Shown: in pieces, positions 47,484 to 59,300 of the stretch
How positions within the stretch are numbered: the stretch's first letter is position 1
How the letters are laid out: the number at the start of each line of letters is the position of its first letter
Assembly (NCBI GenBank): GCA_016785225.1
Contig: JAFBJZ010000857.1
Location: 868,001 to 932,000 of the forward strand
Reading direction: 5' to 3'
Length of the DNA: 64,000 nt
DNA from: Psettodes erumei
Lineage: Eukaryota > Chordata > Actinopteri > Pleuronectiformes > Psettodidae
The notes under the pieces: model-generated
Told to the model about the DNA's origin: nothing
The model's input: the letters and a program-made list of their open reading frames with translations, nothing else
Database searches by the model: none
Position numbers and translations under genes: made by a program

Positions 47484-47663
47484 TTACTCAATTTCATCCC
47501 CAAATCTTGAAATGATTTTGCGTATGAGGCAGTGATGTCCAAAAATGATCCTTCTGATGTTATTAATGTCACATCGCCGTCGGGCTACAAGAAACGGAAC
47601 TCCCATTTGCACTCTGCTGCGTTTTGGCAAAAAAGCTTTTGCACTGCCTGCAGCACCTATCAG
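47484..47663 (-). other. weak candidate coding exon (60 codons to stop)
   Basis: On the minus strand a pyrimidine tract TTTTTTATTTTTTTCAG is followed by 59 open codons and TAA. The peptide is basic and fairly complex in the middle (SRVQMGVPFLVARRRC, NNIRRIIFGHHCLIRK). The frame is also open further upstream, through the pyrimidine tract. No protein family was recognised. It may be a terminal exon, a decayed transposase piece or chance. Confidence 0.2.
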
Positions 47664-50583
47664 CTGAAAAAAATAAAAAACCTCCAAGCGTGTTAAACAA
47701 GCACCATGTTCCAAGCCAGATGCTTGCCAGTTTTCACATCTTTCATCACGTTTCGCTGGCCTTTGCCACTCTTCCTGCCATGTTAGCTCATTTGTATACC
47801 AGGCTGCCAACATCTCTCCAAGACACTGCACAAAAATCTTACAAAGTAGACATAAATTCAATCAGTCAATTACTCAGCTCAAATATTCTGACCCTCGTCC
47901 GTCCAGAGACATGGATATTGGCGAATTCTTAGTCGCCTGCGGCAATGTTGTGTTCCATCTATCCCAAGTGGAGACAAGAGCTCAATGCTTGTTTAACTCG
48001 TCATCAGGATTTAAACAGAAGTATGGCAAACATTTTTTTCATCAGTACAATGCAGCACTCTCAAGCAAAACTGTCTTTCAGCTACACATATCTGCATTCT
48101 TATCATTGAGGTACTAGCCGGTGGCCAACAAGTGCCTTCCTGCCCTGCTTACCCAATACCTTTCCCATTCATGACTTCTCACTGCTCCCACTCTCCCCCT
48201 TCACTAATTCAAGCTGATCACCATGGCTACAACATCTAACATAACATTAAAAATATGGTACAGCATATATGCATATAATATCTCTGTCCTCTGGTGCTCG
48301 ACAGCGCTCTTACCTTCCTAGCAGCTGAAACCTTTTCCCTGTCTGACCCCTTTTAGAATTAATTAAACTTCTCCGTGTACATAAATTTGCTTCTTATTGC
48401 TCAGCTTGTTTACTCTATTTTCTCATGCAATAAGTTTCATAATGTGCTGTTTTATCTCCCTTCAGGGTTGAGTCATCAACATCATGGCATTTTGGGGCAT
48501 CCTCTCTTTTCTGCTATCTTCACTGGGCCCTGTGCTTAATGAAGATGCTTCACATTGAGTCGAGCTGCCAAAACTTTCTTCTGATGTTTTAGTGGATTAC
48601 TTGTGTGTATCATGCTAAAAAAAATTAAATAAATAAATAAACTGTTTCTCTGGCTCTAGAGAAATGAGAGCATAAATGTGCTCATCAAATTTAATGGCCA
48701 TTAATCTATCCATTAAAGGACAGATGTTTCCTGTGTACAAGTTTATTATTCCCTGCAACAGTATTAGTATATTTTTGTCAAGTGCATTCAAAAAAGTTTT
48801 AGCTGTTCTGGAGCTTTGATTTATAAGAATATTTAATGCATCATCCCCATGATATATTCTGAAGCATATATCCATTAGTGTAACTGCTGTCATAAAAGCT
48901 TTGTGAGTCTGGATGTGCTAGGTTACAAGTGTTGAAGGCTGCACTATGTGATGATTCAAGGGAATTTGAGGATGTCAGTAAGAACTATCTGCACAAGCTT
49001 GTATCCTACTGGTTCAGGACTCTGCAGTAACTGCTTTGAAACCCCTCTTACACTTGGGCTAACTGGTCCCATACTCTATACCAAGGCCATTAACGAGGCC
49101 CAGCTGGTTTTGGTGAAATGTTTAGCCTGTAAAAGATACATGTGAACTCGAACATATAATAAAAGCCCACTTGAAATTTCATCATTGCTGTTCCACCATC
49201 AAATTCCCCACCCAGACTGGAAGCTACTGATACTTGTGTTGAAATGTGAAGTTGATTCCATGATGTGGCAGCTGGATTCAGGAAAGTCTGACTTGCCTTT
49301 TCACTTTTACTACATTAAATGGGCTAAGTGTTAAATTATCATATTAAAGAAATGCAACAAAATGTCATTAGCCTTTATTAGTATTTAGTAATCTAGTAAT
49401 CTTTTGTATTAATGTAGTTTTTGTGTAAAATTGCTGCAGTGACATGATGGCTGTGAAGAAATACTTTCCTCTTAAGGGATTTTTCCTTTAATTTACCAGG
49501 AACAATAACCCTAACCCTACATTCCTAATAAGGTAGATAACCATAACGAAGTCTCTCATACTTGGACAGAGGTAAGGGGGACTGACAACATTAAGCGTAT
49601 ACAATGTGAGGATATAAGGGTTAAATATGGGCTGAAATGGACAGAATCAGGTGGCATAACAGCATGTTAACTTTGTACTGTTTGTCTCTCCTCTCAGTGA
49701 ACTGAGCATTAATAAACTCCTTCTGTGTAAAACATCTGGGTGTCCGTAACATTCTTCCAGCAGCTCACAAGATTTTTTCATTACAGACACCAAGTTCATT
49801 TATAATATGTGACAATGAGAGTAAGACCTATATGCTGGATTGGATGGTTGTGCCTTTGACATTATCATAAAATAATAACTTTATATTTGTATATATCCTT
49901 TTTTATATATATTATCTGTGTCATTATTATTATATACTGTGCTACATATAATCTAGATGTTCTTGTCTTGTTATCTACCCTCTAAATATTTATGTATATA
50001 AATTAAGATGGATTACTTTCTTGAAACTTACTATATGGCCACATATTTTAATAATAAAGTAATATTTACACAGTGCTGTTCTAGATACTCAGTAACACTT
50101 TACATATGATTTAACTGATTGTACAAATGCGCATTAGGGGAAATAGTTTGTTGTTTGCTTGTTGGTTTGAAGTGTTTTGACATATAAAATAGTTTCCAAG
50201 GGACATTACCATATCATCCATGCAGAGAAGGAAATGAAAGTTAACCGTACAGATAGCCAAGTTTGTGACAGCAGGAGGGCTGACACTGGAAGGGGGGACA
50301 ATAAAAGTCAATTAAATCCTTAAAAGCATAAAAATAAGTAGTCTCTGTGGTGTGCAGGTAGCATGCTTGGTGAAATGCACAGTCACCCTCCTGTGATTTG
50401 TGGCACGGCAGTAATGCTCAGATGTGGCTTCTCTAGTGTACTGTGAAGTAATGAAGACTCTCTATGGAACCAATGTCTGTCACATCTGTTTGTCAGACAA
50501 CTCCCAGGTGAAAAAAGTATCTGCTTCCCGAGACAGAGCAGCAACATCTAAACCACAGCCTTCTCTTGTTTGTTTGCCTGCAG

Positions 50584-50641
50584 CATGTCCATGTCCATGT
50601 GCTACCCTGGGAGAAGAAGGATTCTCACTATCTACCATGAG
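50584..50641 (+). other. weak candidate exon (58 bp)
   Basis: A good acceptor-like tract (CTTGTTTGTTTGCCTGCAG) precedes 58 bases, followed by a donor-like GTAAGA. One frame is open (MSMSMCYPGRRRILTIYHE). The peptide is not recognised; it could equally be an untranslated exon or chance. Confidence 0.18.
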
Positions 50642-53600
50642 GTAAGATGACAGATGTTTGACCATCCTAACCTTTGGTCTTTTATGCCAGTAAATTTATG
50701 AAAATGAAAACTTTTATTTGACCTACACTACCCCTGACTGGAATACTACGTTACACATTGTCTCATGAGTAGACTAGATGAACAGAGTAACGTGTCTATT
50801 AAGTTCTCAGTAAGCCCCATCACTACATATTTCAGAGAACTAAATCAATGCCTGCATACTTTTTTCACTGTATATGGTCACAGAAAATACCAAACATACT
50901 TTCAAGCAACGTTGTGCAACTTTTGAAAAAAGTACAGTCATCCTAATCCAAATGACAAGTTGAAACAAGTAAATAAAATTGATCACGTCTTTATTAGTTC
51001 AGGACACAGGGGATTTCCAGCTACAGTTTGACTTTGTTTGATTTTGCCAGTATCTTATGGTGGCTGATGTTAGCTAATGTTAGCAGCATTTACATACATA
51101 CATCTGTCTTCCTGATTTTAATGACGCAGTTTAGTGACTGTGATTGTTGTCCAGTTCTACAATGGCTACTACATTTTAACATATTAACATTTGAGTGAAA
51201 AGTAAAGTCATTGTACCTTACACAACTTAAGAAAAACAACAGTAAAGAAGCAGATGAATAATAATAATAATACATTTACACTATGTCCTCTATACCATTA
51301 ATGGACACTTCACTCAGTCCTAAAGCAGAGATTTTTCAGTATCATTTGCTGAAAATTCTAATCATGTACCACTTCTATAGATAGTTTAATATAAATTGTT
51401 CTGGTGAACATACATGTAATAAATGTAAATATACATATACTGTTTTAGTGAACATTTGCAGTCAACCAATATAGTGCTACTCTATATTGGCTAATATTCA
51501 GTTAACATGGCAGAAACAGGAATGGACATTTACATGAATTAGCCACTGCAGCCCATTATATGTAACTGGCATTAGCTGATTAAGTAACTAGTAGGCCGAA
51601 AGAAACAACAACATCAACAAAAGCTTTGATTTGTTTTTTTATCTTTTGCTGTTGGAAGATGGTTATTGAACAGTTATGGCTAACTAACACAACCACAAAT
51701 AACACTGCAAGTGTGATTGTTTATGATAAAGTTCATCAATAGGTAACACGAGGCAAAGATGAATGTGAGAGGCATCGTTATATATATCTGTACAGTGTGT
51801 GTCTTCAGTTCACCATCACACAATCTGCATCGCCAGTTTCCCATTTCTCCAAAATGTTTATACGCAGGGGTCAGAGTTCCTGTACAGGTGAATACATTCT
51901 CCATTCAATTGTTTTCATCGATTTCATCTTTTGCATGTGAAGTGGCATACAACTATTTTAGGCCCCATTTTGTTCATATATGAGGCCCCAGCTATTTATG
52001 TTTTGTACCGCCTGCTTGTGGTTCAGTTCCACCCTGGATGATCTATGTACAAAAGAAATGTATAAAACTTACTAACAGTGAGGGTTTTTATGCTTGCTGA
52101 ATTGAGCATGATATGCTGAAACATTAAGCCCTCTCTCCAACCCTGTAAATGTAATAGGCACATCGGATACTTCTTTCATGGGCATTTAAAATTTGATGGG
52201 GCATATTTGCTGCTTTTCCTAGCTGACGGTACTCTAGGCAATCACCTAGTTCACCCTCACCTCTATTGGGCAATAAATAAATAATAAAAAAAATAAAAGT
52301 AGCAGCAGGATCCATTTATCTTCAAGTGCTGCACAACTAGCATTGTTATCCAAGAGTGAGACTCCTGTGTGTTACTGCAGGAATATGAAAACACAATTCA
52401 CTGCTAATGAACCGATTCACCTGTGGCTCCTAATAACTTTAATTAAACATCTGAGAGATGAGTTTCAACAAATATCAGTGGGCTCTACAGCCCTCAGGAG
52501 CCAGAATCTCCAAACCAATGAACCACAACACTTCAATAGGAAAATAATGAACATGCCTTTCAGGCTGTTTTAAATTTCACTGTGACATTTTGAATTTGTA
52601 ACAACAGAGTCTGTGGCAAATGAATATCAATGGCTAGTGAGGTTTATATGAATATTCTAATAACCATGTCTAATAAAAAAGAACTTCACTATACTTCCTC
52701 ATCATGCCTGAGGGGAGAAATGAAATGCGCAGTTCCACAGTGGAGTCCCAGCAGCAAAATATAAATAGGTTTGTTTTTAATTTGCATGTGATCATAAGGG
52801 TTATTGTGAGAGCTGTGGCACCATCACCATTTATATGTCACACCCGGCAAAAGAACATTTTTCTTTGAGGTGTTTTTCTTTGCAATGAATAATGGCCCAC
52901 CATTTGCTTCCCCTACACCTTACAGCCGTTAAGTGTTTTATAGCCGAGATTTAACATTTATTTGTTCATAAAGACTGTTTAAGAGGCAGAAGAGCAGGTG
53001 AAGCCCTTTTCTCTGTACTCTCACTAAAATGTGAGGGGATAGCTCCCTGCTTATAGCCTCATTTGGATGTTTACAGCTCACTGTGTCACTTAAAACTGGA
53101 TAATTGCATGATGAACTGGATAACCACATTACACAGCATGTACAAACCATCAGTTTTTTCTCTTTACTTAAAATCCCACAAATTACAGGACTTGAGTATA
53201 AGTACAATATCACCTCAATATACAGATGGGTGACAAATTAAAAGAAATGCTGTACAAATAGGTGGTGAACCATAATGAATACAGATGCTTCCATGCTGGA
53301 TTGCTCATAGAATGGAGTATAAAAATAATTTAAATCATATGCTATTGGCTTTGATGGGACACATTTATTCAACATTTAAACTCTGAAGTTTAAAACAAAT
53401 AAATCCCAAAGTCAGTCCAAGTTCTAAATCTTATGTTCCCATCATAAACAGGTTACTGACATGAATGTTTCTAATTTTAACAGTGGCTGAGAGGAAAATT
53501 ACGAATTGAGAGAAAAGGATAGTTTTAACAGTTAGTGAGGGAATTCTAGTGAGAGGATGCTCCTGAATGAAACAATTTATCCACCAAGGTTCATGCAGAT

Positions 53601-55428
53601 GTGTTACTTACACTCCTATGGGCAATATCAAAGACTAGGGGCGAACAACCTACAGTATGTGATCATTTAGATTAAAGGACTCTTTACAGCAGGGAGACTT
53701 TTAAAATAAATCTGTTTCACATCAAGGCCCGGTTTGGTCTGCACTTCAGGTACAAGGCCACTATTTGAGAATGTATGGCAATAATACAGCAAATGGTAGT
53801 TAGTACATCACCCCTGTTACTGCCCATTGTCTTTACAAAAGTAAACAGAAATTTAAAAAATACTAACTGAAATTGTGAGTGCAACTTCAATTAAGTTACT
53901 TAATAAGTGCATATTCTAACAGTGGATTTAAATTACAGTGCTGTAAAATACTGCTGTCATGCTTTACAATAAAAGAGTAAAGTTCATAACACATACATTC
54001 ACAGTATGAAAGGGAAAAGGTATTTTTTACTTCTTCCCCTACTGCCAGACAGCTAAGTCCAGTGCTTTATCAGATGCAGATAGTGTGTGACAGTGAAGCC
54101 ACAGTCAATAGGCTGTTTATCGCTGTAAAGAGAAGGGATGGGACTCAGGAGTGCAGTTGCATTGTCATTTTATTTAGATGAAGTGGCGCAGCACGAGGTT
54201 GGCCCTGCTAAGACGATCCAGCAGGCTGACAACGACTCTATGATAGAGAATCATGTCAGCGGCTAAAAACTGTTGTAGCTATCTGTCACCATGTTTGCTC
54301 TGTCTCGCTGTCTCTTCCTCTGTCTCCCTCTGTCTCTCCATTGGTATCTCTGTCTCCCTCTGATGTACCAGATGGCACATTCAATTTTCTTTACAGTGTC
54401 ACCTTGCCTGAATCGAGCTGTCACAGTGCAGCATACTCACTTTGCAAGCCTTGTTTGCATCTTCCATTTTTGCGAGGCATTTTGTACTCCTTGTCTTTGC
54501 TTTATTCATTTTCATCCTTTGAAACCTTAAGCTTGTCAGTACTCATAATAAAAGCAATGTTAACTGCTCTATTTTTATGTCTATGTCCTTTTGTGTTTTT
54601 ACTGGTTATGAGAGTTAGCTTGTCTATCTGACAGCAGGCCACTCTCAAGCAACAGTATATCACAGTTTTGACGAATATTAGAAAAGAATGAGACTAAAGG
54701 TCTAAAGCCTGTGTGTTCAAGTGTTCTGCTATCCAATGCACATTTAATGGACTGCAACATACGTCATCAGAGTTTGGGTCAGGTTTGGGCTGTTTTGTTG
54801 CATAAATCTTCATCTTATTCAAGTTTGTTTTGGGTTATTATCAGATGCCAGATGAGTTACTGCTGAGATGAAAGGCAAAATGCAGGTTGAGACTGGGTTT
54901 GGGTCTCAGTTTTAGGCCATTGGAGATATCTACCTGAGAGCATGGAGGTGATCAAAAAAATGTTCAGCATTGTCAAATATGGAATAGGCTCATCCTCCAG
55001 GGAGCATAAATGTGCTTAGTTAATTTGGCAATCCACCATTGGAGGTTGGTGAATTAAGTTCCCTGTGAACAAGTGGAATTTTGGGCTGTCAGTGACAGAA
55101 CATGGGGATTCTCCCTTTGTGACTGAGACCACACACCATGAATATGAATAACACTTTTCATGTCGATCTGGTCAGTTTTTTTGGACATACTGTGTCTTGT
55201 TTTAATCCCTTAACGCCTATTGTTGTGATTTTGCAACAAACCACTTCCGCTTCAAAACAGCCAAAATAGCGTCTGTATTAGTATTGCTTTGTTACATTAA
55301 TAAAAGAATCTTCATACCTGAGATGGGAACAGGTATTTTTTTTTTTACCTTTATTGCCTGTTGTTGCTAATTTGCATCATAGATAATAGATAATAATAGA
55401 TTTATATCTATTTTATATCTATTGTATG

Positions 55429-56230
55429 TGACACGGTGGGGTTTCGGACCAGAAAGTGCAGGAGACCAGAGGCACACAGTTTGAGTTTTTATTAGTTTCC
55501 AGCAGGGAAACAGCACGAGGAAAAACTCCCTGAAGAGTCGCACCCGTGGTGTAGCATGTGCCGACTCCTTCGGGAGGTTGGCGTTGACGTAGTCGTGGTC
55601 GGGGACGTAGCAGTGGTCGGGATCGTGGTCAGGAACGTAGCCGTGGTCAGGGACGTAGCAATGGTCGGGATCGTGGTCAGGAACGTAGCCGTGGTCAGGG
55701 ACGTAGCAATGGTCAGGATCGTGGTCAGGGATGTAGCAATGGTCGGGATCGTGGTCAGGAACGTAGCCGTGGTCAGGGACGTAGCAGTGGTCGGGATCGT
55801 GGTCAGAGACGTAGCCGTGGTCAGGGACATAGCAGTGGTCGGGATCGTGGTCAGGAACGTAGCCGTGGTCAGGGACGTAGCAATGGTCGGGATCGTGGTC
55901 AGGAACGTAGCCGTGGTCAGGGACGTAGCCGAAGTCTGGATCGTGATCAGGAACGTAGCAGTGGTCAGGGACGTGGTCAGGGTCTAGGAGAACAAGAAAC
56001 GCAGGATGTTGCAGGGCAATCATCTGGCAACAGGGTGACTGGAGAGCTGGGCTTATGTAGGGGGTTGGAGTGATTGCCAGATGAGCTCCAGGTGTGCTGA
56101 TTAGCAGATGAGAGTCAGGTGTGTCTCATCTGCTAATTATGGCCGGCCACGCCTCCTGCCACCACCTGGGAGTAAGGGAAAAGAGAGGGAGAGGCAAACC
56201 GGAAAGGGACGCCCATCCTGGGCCGTCACA
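55429..56230 (-). mobile_element. solo LTR of a Ty3/gypsy element
   Basis: 802 bp read on the minus strand. It starts TGTGACGGCCCAGG (at 56230) and ends CCACCGTGTCA (at 55429), with TG...CA termini. The perfect target duplication GTATG lies at 55424-55428 and 56231-56235. Promoter-like TACATAAG occurs at about 56050 on the minus strand, followed by GTTGCCAGATGATTGCCCTG, wording shared with sushi-type fish LTRs. AATAAA is at 55493-55488 (minus) near the 3' end. No internal region or partner LTR adjoins, so it is the product of LTR-LTR recombination. Confidence 0.85.
55582..55985. repeat. 48-bp minisatellite inside the solo LTR
   Basis: About eight units built from an 18 + 12 + 18 base pattern (GTAGCCGTGGTCAGGGAC, GTAGCARTGGTCGGGATC, GTGGTCAGGAAC); one unit lacks an 18-base part. 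Every sub-unit is a multiple of three, so long open frames appear on both strands (218 codons minus with DPDHCYVPDHGYVPDH repeats; 143 codons plus). These are products of the repeat, not genes. Confidence 0.92.
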
Positions 56231-56354
56231 GTATGTGCTATACTCTCAACACACTCAACACTCTCAACTTAATTTAGCATCTACTTGAAAGCAAAAACAC
56301 ACACCAAAATTCTTTTTTGATAATTGAAAATAAATTCGGGCGTTAAGGGGTTAA

Positions 56355-59300
56355 TGAATGGACATGGCAGAATTCTTTGGAGGAAAATGGGTGTAAGTCT
56401 TTTGTGGCATATAGTAAGAGCTTAGCTAAGAATATTTTTATTGTAGTGTTGTCGTCTTGCATCCAATGATTATCAAAGTTCAGCAGGTTAAGCTCGGATC
56501 GAAGCAGTTCAGACCAACTTGTTTTTTTTTTTCATTTGCAAAACACTCAACTTTAAGTTGCTCCCTTGACTGTCAACCTATGTACAGGGAAAGCCTACCT
56601 ATTGACAAAATTATTCCTTAAAAGTTTATTTCCTCTCAGTGTTATAGGGAAATGGTTGATGGATTAAAGGCAAAAGTAACAAAAAAAGTTCATGTCTACT
56701 CCTTAGGATGTAAGCTTATTATCCAAAATGCAAGAAAGTGAGAAAGAAAATTGAAAATCATGGTTAGATCAGGTTTATTTTGTCTGAATGTATACAATAT
56801 CATAGCTCCCAATCTTAATTGACAGGAGTATGCTGTTAATTATATATATATATTAAGAAGTTACAAAATATATTGATTACTAATGATAACTATGAGACAC
56901 TGATGAGACAAAAGTGAAATCATTAATAACTGAGACTTAATCTCCATACAACATCATGTCTAAATTAGACAGTGTTTTTTTCAAACACTGATATAATCCA
57001 AATTTCTTACATCCTGTATGTAAGTTTGACTAAAATGCTAAAAACTAAAGCTAAACTAAACTAATGACCTAAAATGTTTTAGCCAACTAAAATGGACTAA
57101 AATTAAAAAGAAGTTGATGAGATATGACAAAACCTACGGTGGATTTTTTGTATTGGGAGTAAGACTAAATCTAAAAATAATTGACAAAATGAACACTATA
57201 TAGCCTCATATGATCCATGGATGAATGGATGAAGAGTGCCTTCAGAAAGTCAGACTTCATCAAGAGACAAATTGACAAGTGATATAAAGAGTAGTCTGAA
57301 AATAGATGAATGTGCTTAAAACCACATAAGGAATCTAACAAAAAAACATTATTTTTTTCAGTGAGAAACAGCTTTCAGCTGTACAGGTTCATTTGGACCA
57401 CTGACTGAGAATCCTGCATGAGATCTGTGCAAGAGTCAATGATTCCTCTTTGCTGCTCCACACAGGATCTCATGTAGAGCATGCAACAGCCTCAAACCAG
57501 ATGGGAAATAAAGTAACACTATGACAAAAACAATATTCAAGGGAGATTAAAGTTTTAAAAAGTGCCTAAGCACTTTCATTGTGTGTTTGTGCCAGACTAT
57601 AACAGAAAGCAGCAAAGAGATTCTGTGGGATTTGCCCTTTCATCCATTCATCACCACGCACTAACTATCTGAAATGTTGTGTGCCCTGCAATGAAATGAG
57701 TCACCCAAAAGGTCACAGGATAGATGTCAAAAGACACCATTATGTTGACTGAGGTAATGTTACTTGGACAAATCAAAACATTTTTTTCCCTCATACTTGG
57801 ATGGATGGATGATTGCTTGAAACAAAAATAGTCAAAGTGTGCTGATAAAGAAGAATGTTCTCTGTCATCTCAGAGTTGCATGTGAAATCATGACTTCTAC
57901 AAAGAAAAAACAACCTTTTAGAAGTTCGCAGTTTAGTAAACCAATTAGAGGTACAGTCATTTAGAGAATAAAATGTAACTGCTGCTACTGCTTAAATGCT
58001 GAAAGAAACGATTTAGTTACCTTTACTTTTTTATTGGGAGGGTGGAGACTGGGCCTATTTCATCAGTGAGAAAAATGACAAATGATGACCATGGACTCCA
58101 GAGACTTTTCAAAGCAGTAAAGTCAAAGACAGTTCTTCCTGCCAGGCACTGTTACACTCTACAGCAAAAAACAGCACACACACAAAGCCTGGGACTACAC
58201 TGTCAGGTTAGCGGATCTCAAAAGAAAGTGTTTCAATCTTTTAATGAACCACATAGCATCTTTTAATGAACATTACAAAAAAAACAAGCTTTGCTATTCT
58301 CAGTGAACTATGGTGCAACATTTAGTGAACAGTTGCAACAAGGAAAAGTTATGAATGTACGACAAGTTTGACATCACAGTAATGGCCGCTGAGGCTCATG
58401 GGTATTGTAGAATTTAGAGCCCACATTTAAACCTGTTGTATCACTATCCAGGAGACTCTTTTGTTGCTATGCAGTGGAGTTTTAAGGATATCATTAAAAG
58501 TAAACGATGAAAGTAATTTACAGGAAAGGAAAGTACTGCTTCCAGAACCACTAGGTCCTCCCATAGCAGTAAGAATACAATTACATCAATCAATAATATC
58601 AAAGTTGGAAATAAATATTTTCTCAGAGAATATTGTCCTTTGAGATTAGATGTGAAGTGTGAATAAAATGGTACATCCAGCCACAACTTCTTTATAGCTT
58701 ATCTCAGCAAAACATGTTCATTTCAGGTTTCAAAGTGAAAAACTCTCCACAGGTTCTTTATTATTCCCAAAAAGCAGGTACTGTTGCGCAGCTTCCTTCC
58801 TCACCAGTGAAACTAGGTTCATCTGCACAATGAAATGCTGATCAAGTGTCTGCTACTTCTATCAATGGTTACATGAAATGAAGATATCACTTAAGCCCAT
58901 TGCCTTCTCTTAAACTTCTTACTGCCTTCATTCACATGGTATTTCATCTCATCTCAAGGGTATGGCGAGTGCTGCTACTGGGCTCTAATAACAACACAGG
59001 TATGTGTAGCAAGAGCCCTTCAGTTATTACTCTTCGGTCCACTTCACTTATTAGCTATGTGGACAGTGTGGATTCAACCTGCTCCTGCTGTGGGCAATAG
59101 TGAAGAATGGTCTGGAGAGTTCATGTCTCTTCCTCTTCCTCTTCACTCAGCCACTTCAGAGAGCACTATGAACACAGTTACACCTGTGCCATGCATGTGA
59201 TTGTGTGTAGGGTGTTTAATCCTGTGTATATTTAAAAAAAAAAAACAGTTTAAATAGACTAAATTGAACATACAGGCCCCAGGGTACAACCTCAGTGCAG

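Larger units (their letters stand above)
46083..55201. other. unannotated 9-kb stretch, possible conserved non-coding DNA
   Basis: No gene or transposon recognised. Segments 48400-48560, 48655-48890 and 54165-54300 are repeat-poor and rich in homeodomain-like words such as GGCCATTAATC. Imperfect CTGTCTC repeats lie at 54295-54361. Two weak exon candidates are listed separately. Everything else is AT-rich sequence with short chance ORFs. Confidence 0.35.
55206..56350. mobile_element. piggyBac-like non-autonomous element, split by a solo LTR
   Basis: The ends are inverted: left TCCCTTAACGCC at 55206, right the complement of CCCCTTAACGCC ending at 56350. Each is flanked by TTAA (55202-55205 and 56351-56354), the target sequence of piggyBac transposases. 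Removing the 802-bp LTR and its 5-bp duplication leaves about 338 bp with no coding capacity, a MITE-sized piggyBac derivative. Assignment rests on the TTAA site and CCC-type ends; no transposase is present. Confidence 0.75.

Noticed and set aside
49500..49525. Telomere-like CCCTAACCCT
   Set aside because: Only about two units; such words are frequent in fish DNA and do not support an interstitial telomere.
55582..55985. Regularly spaced repeats resembling a CRISPR array
   Set aside because: Repeats are contiguous and diverged, with no unique spacers, and the genome is a vertebrate.
55367..56023. 218-codon minus-strand ORF with DPDHCYVPDHGYVPDH repeats
   Set aside because: It is generated by a 48-bp minisatellite within a solo LTR; an overlapping 143-codon ORF exists on the other strand for the same reason.
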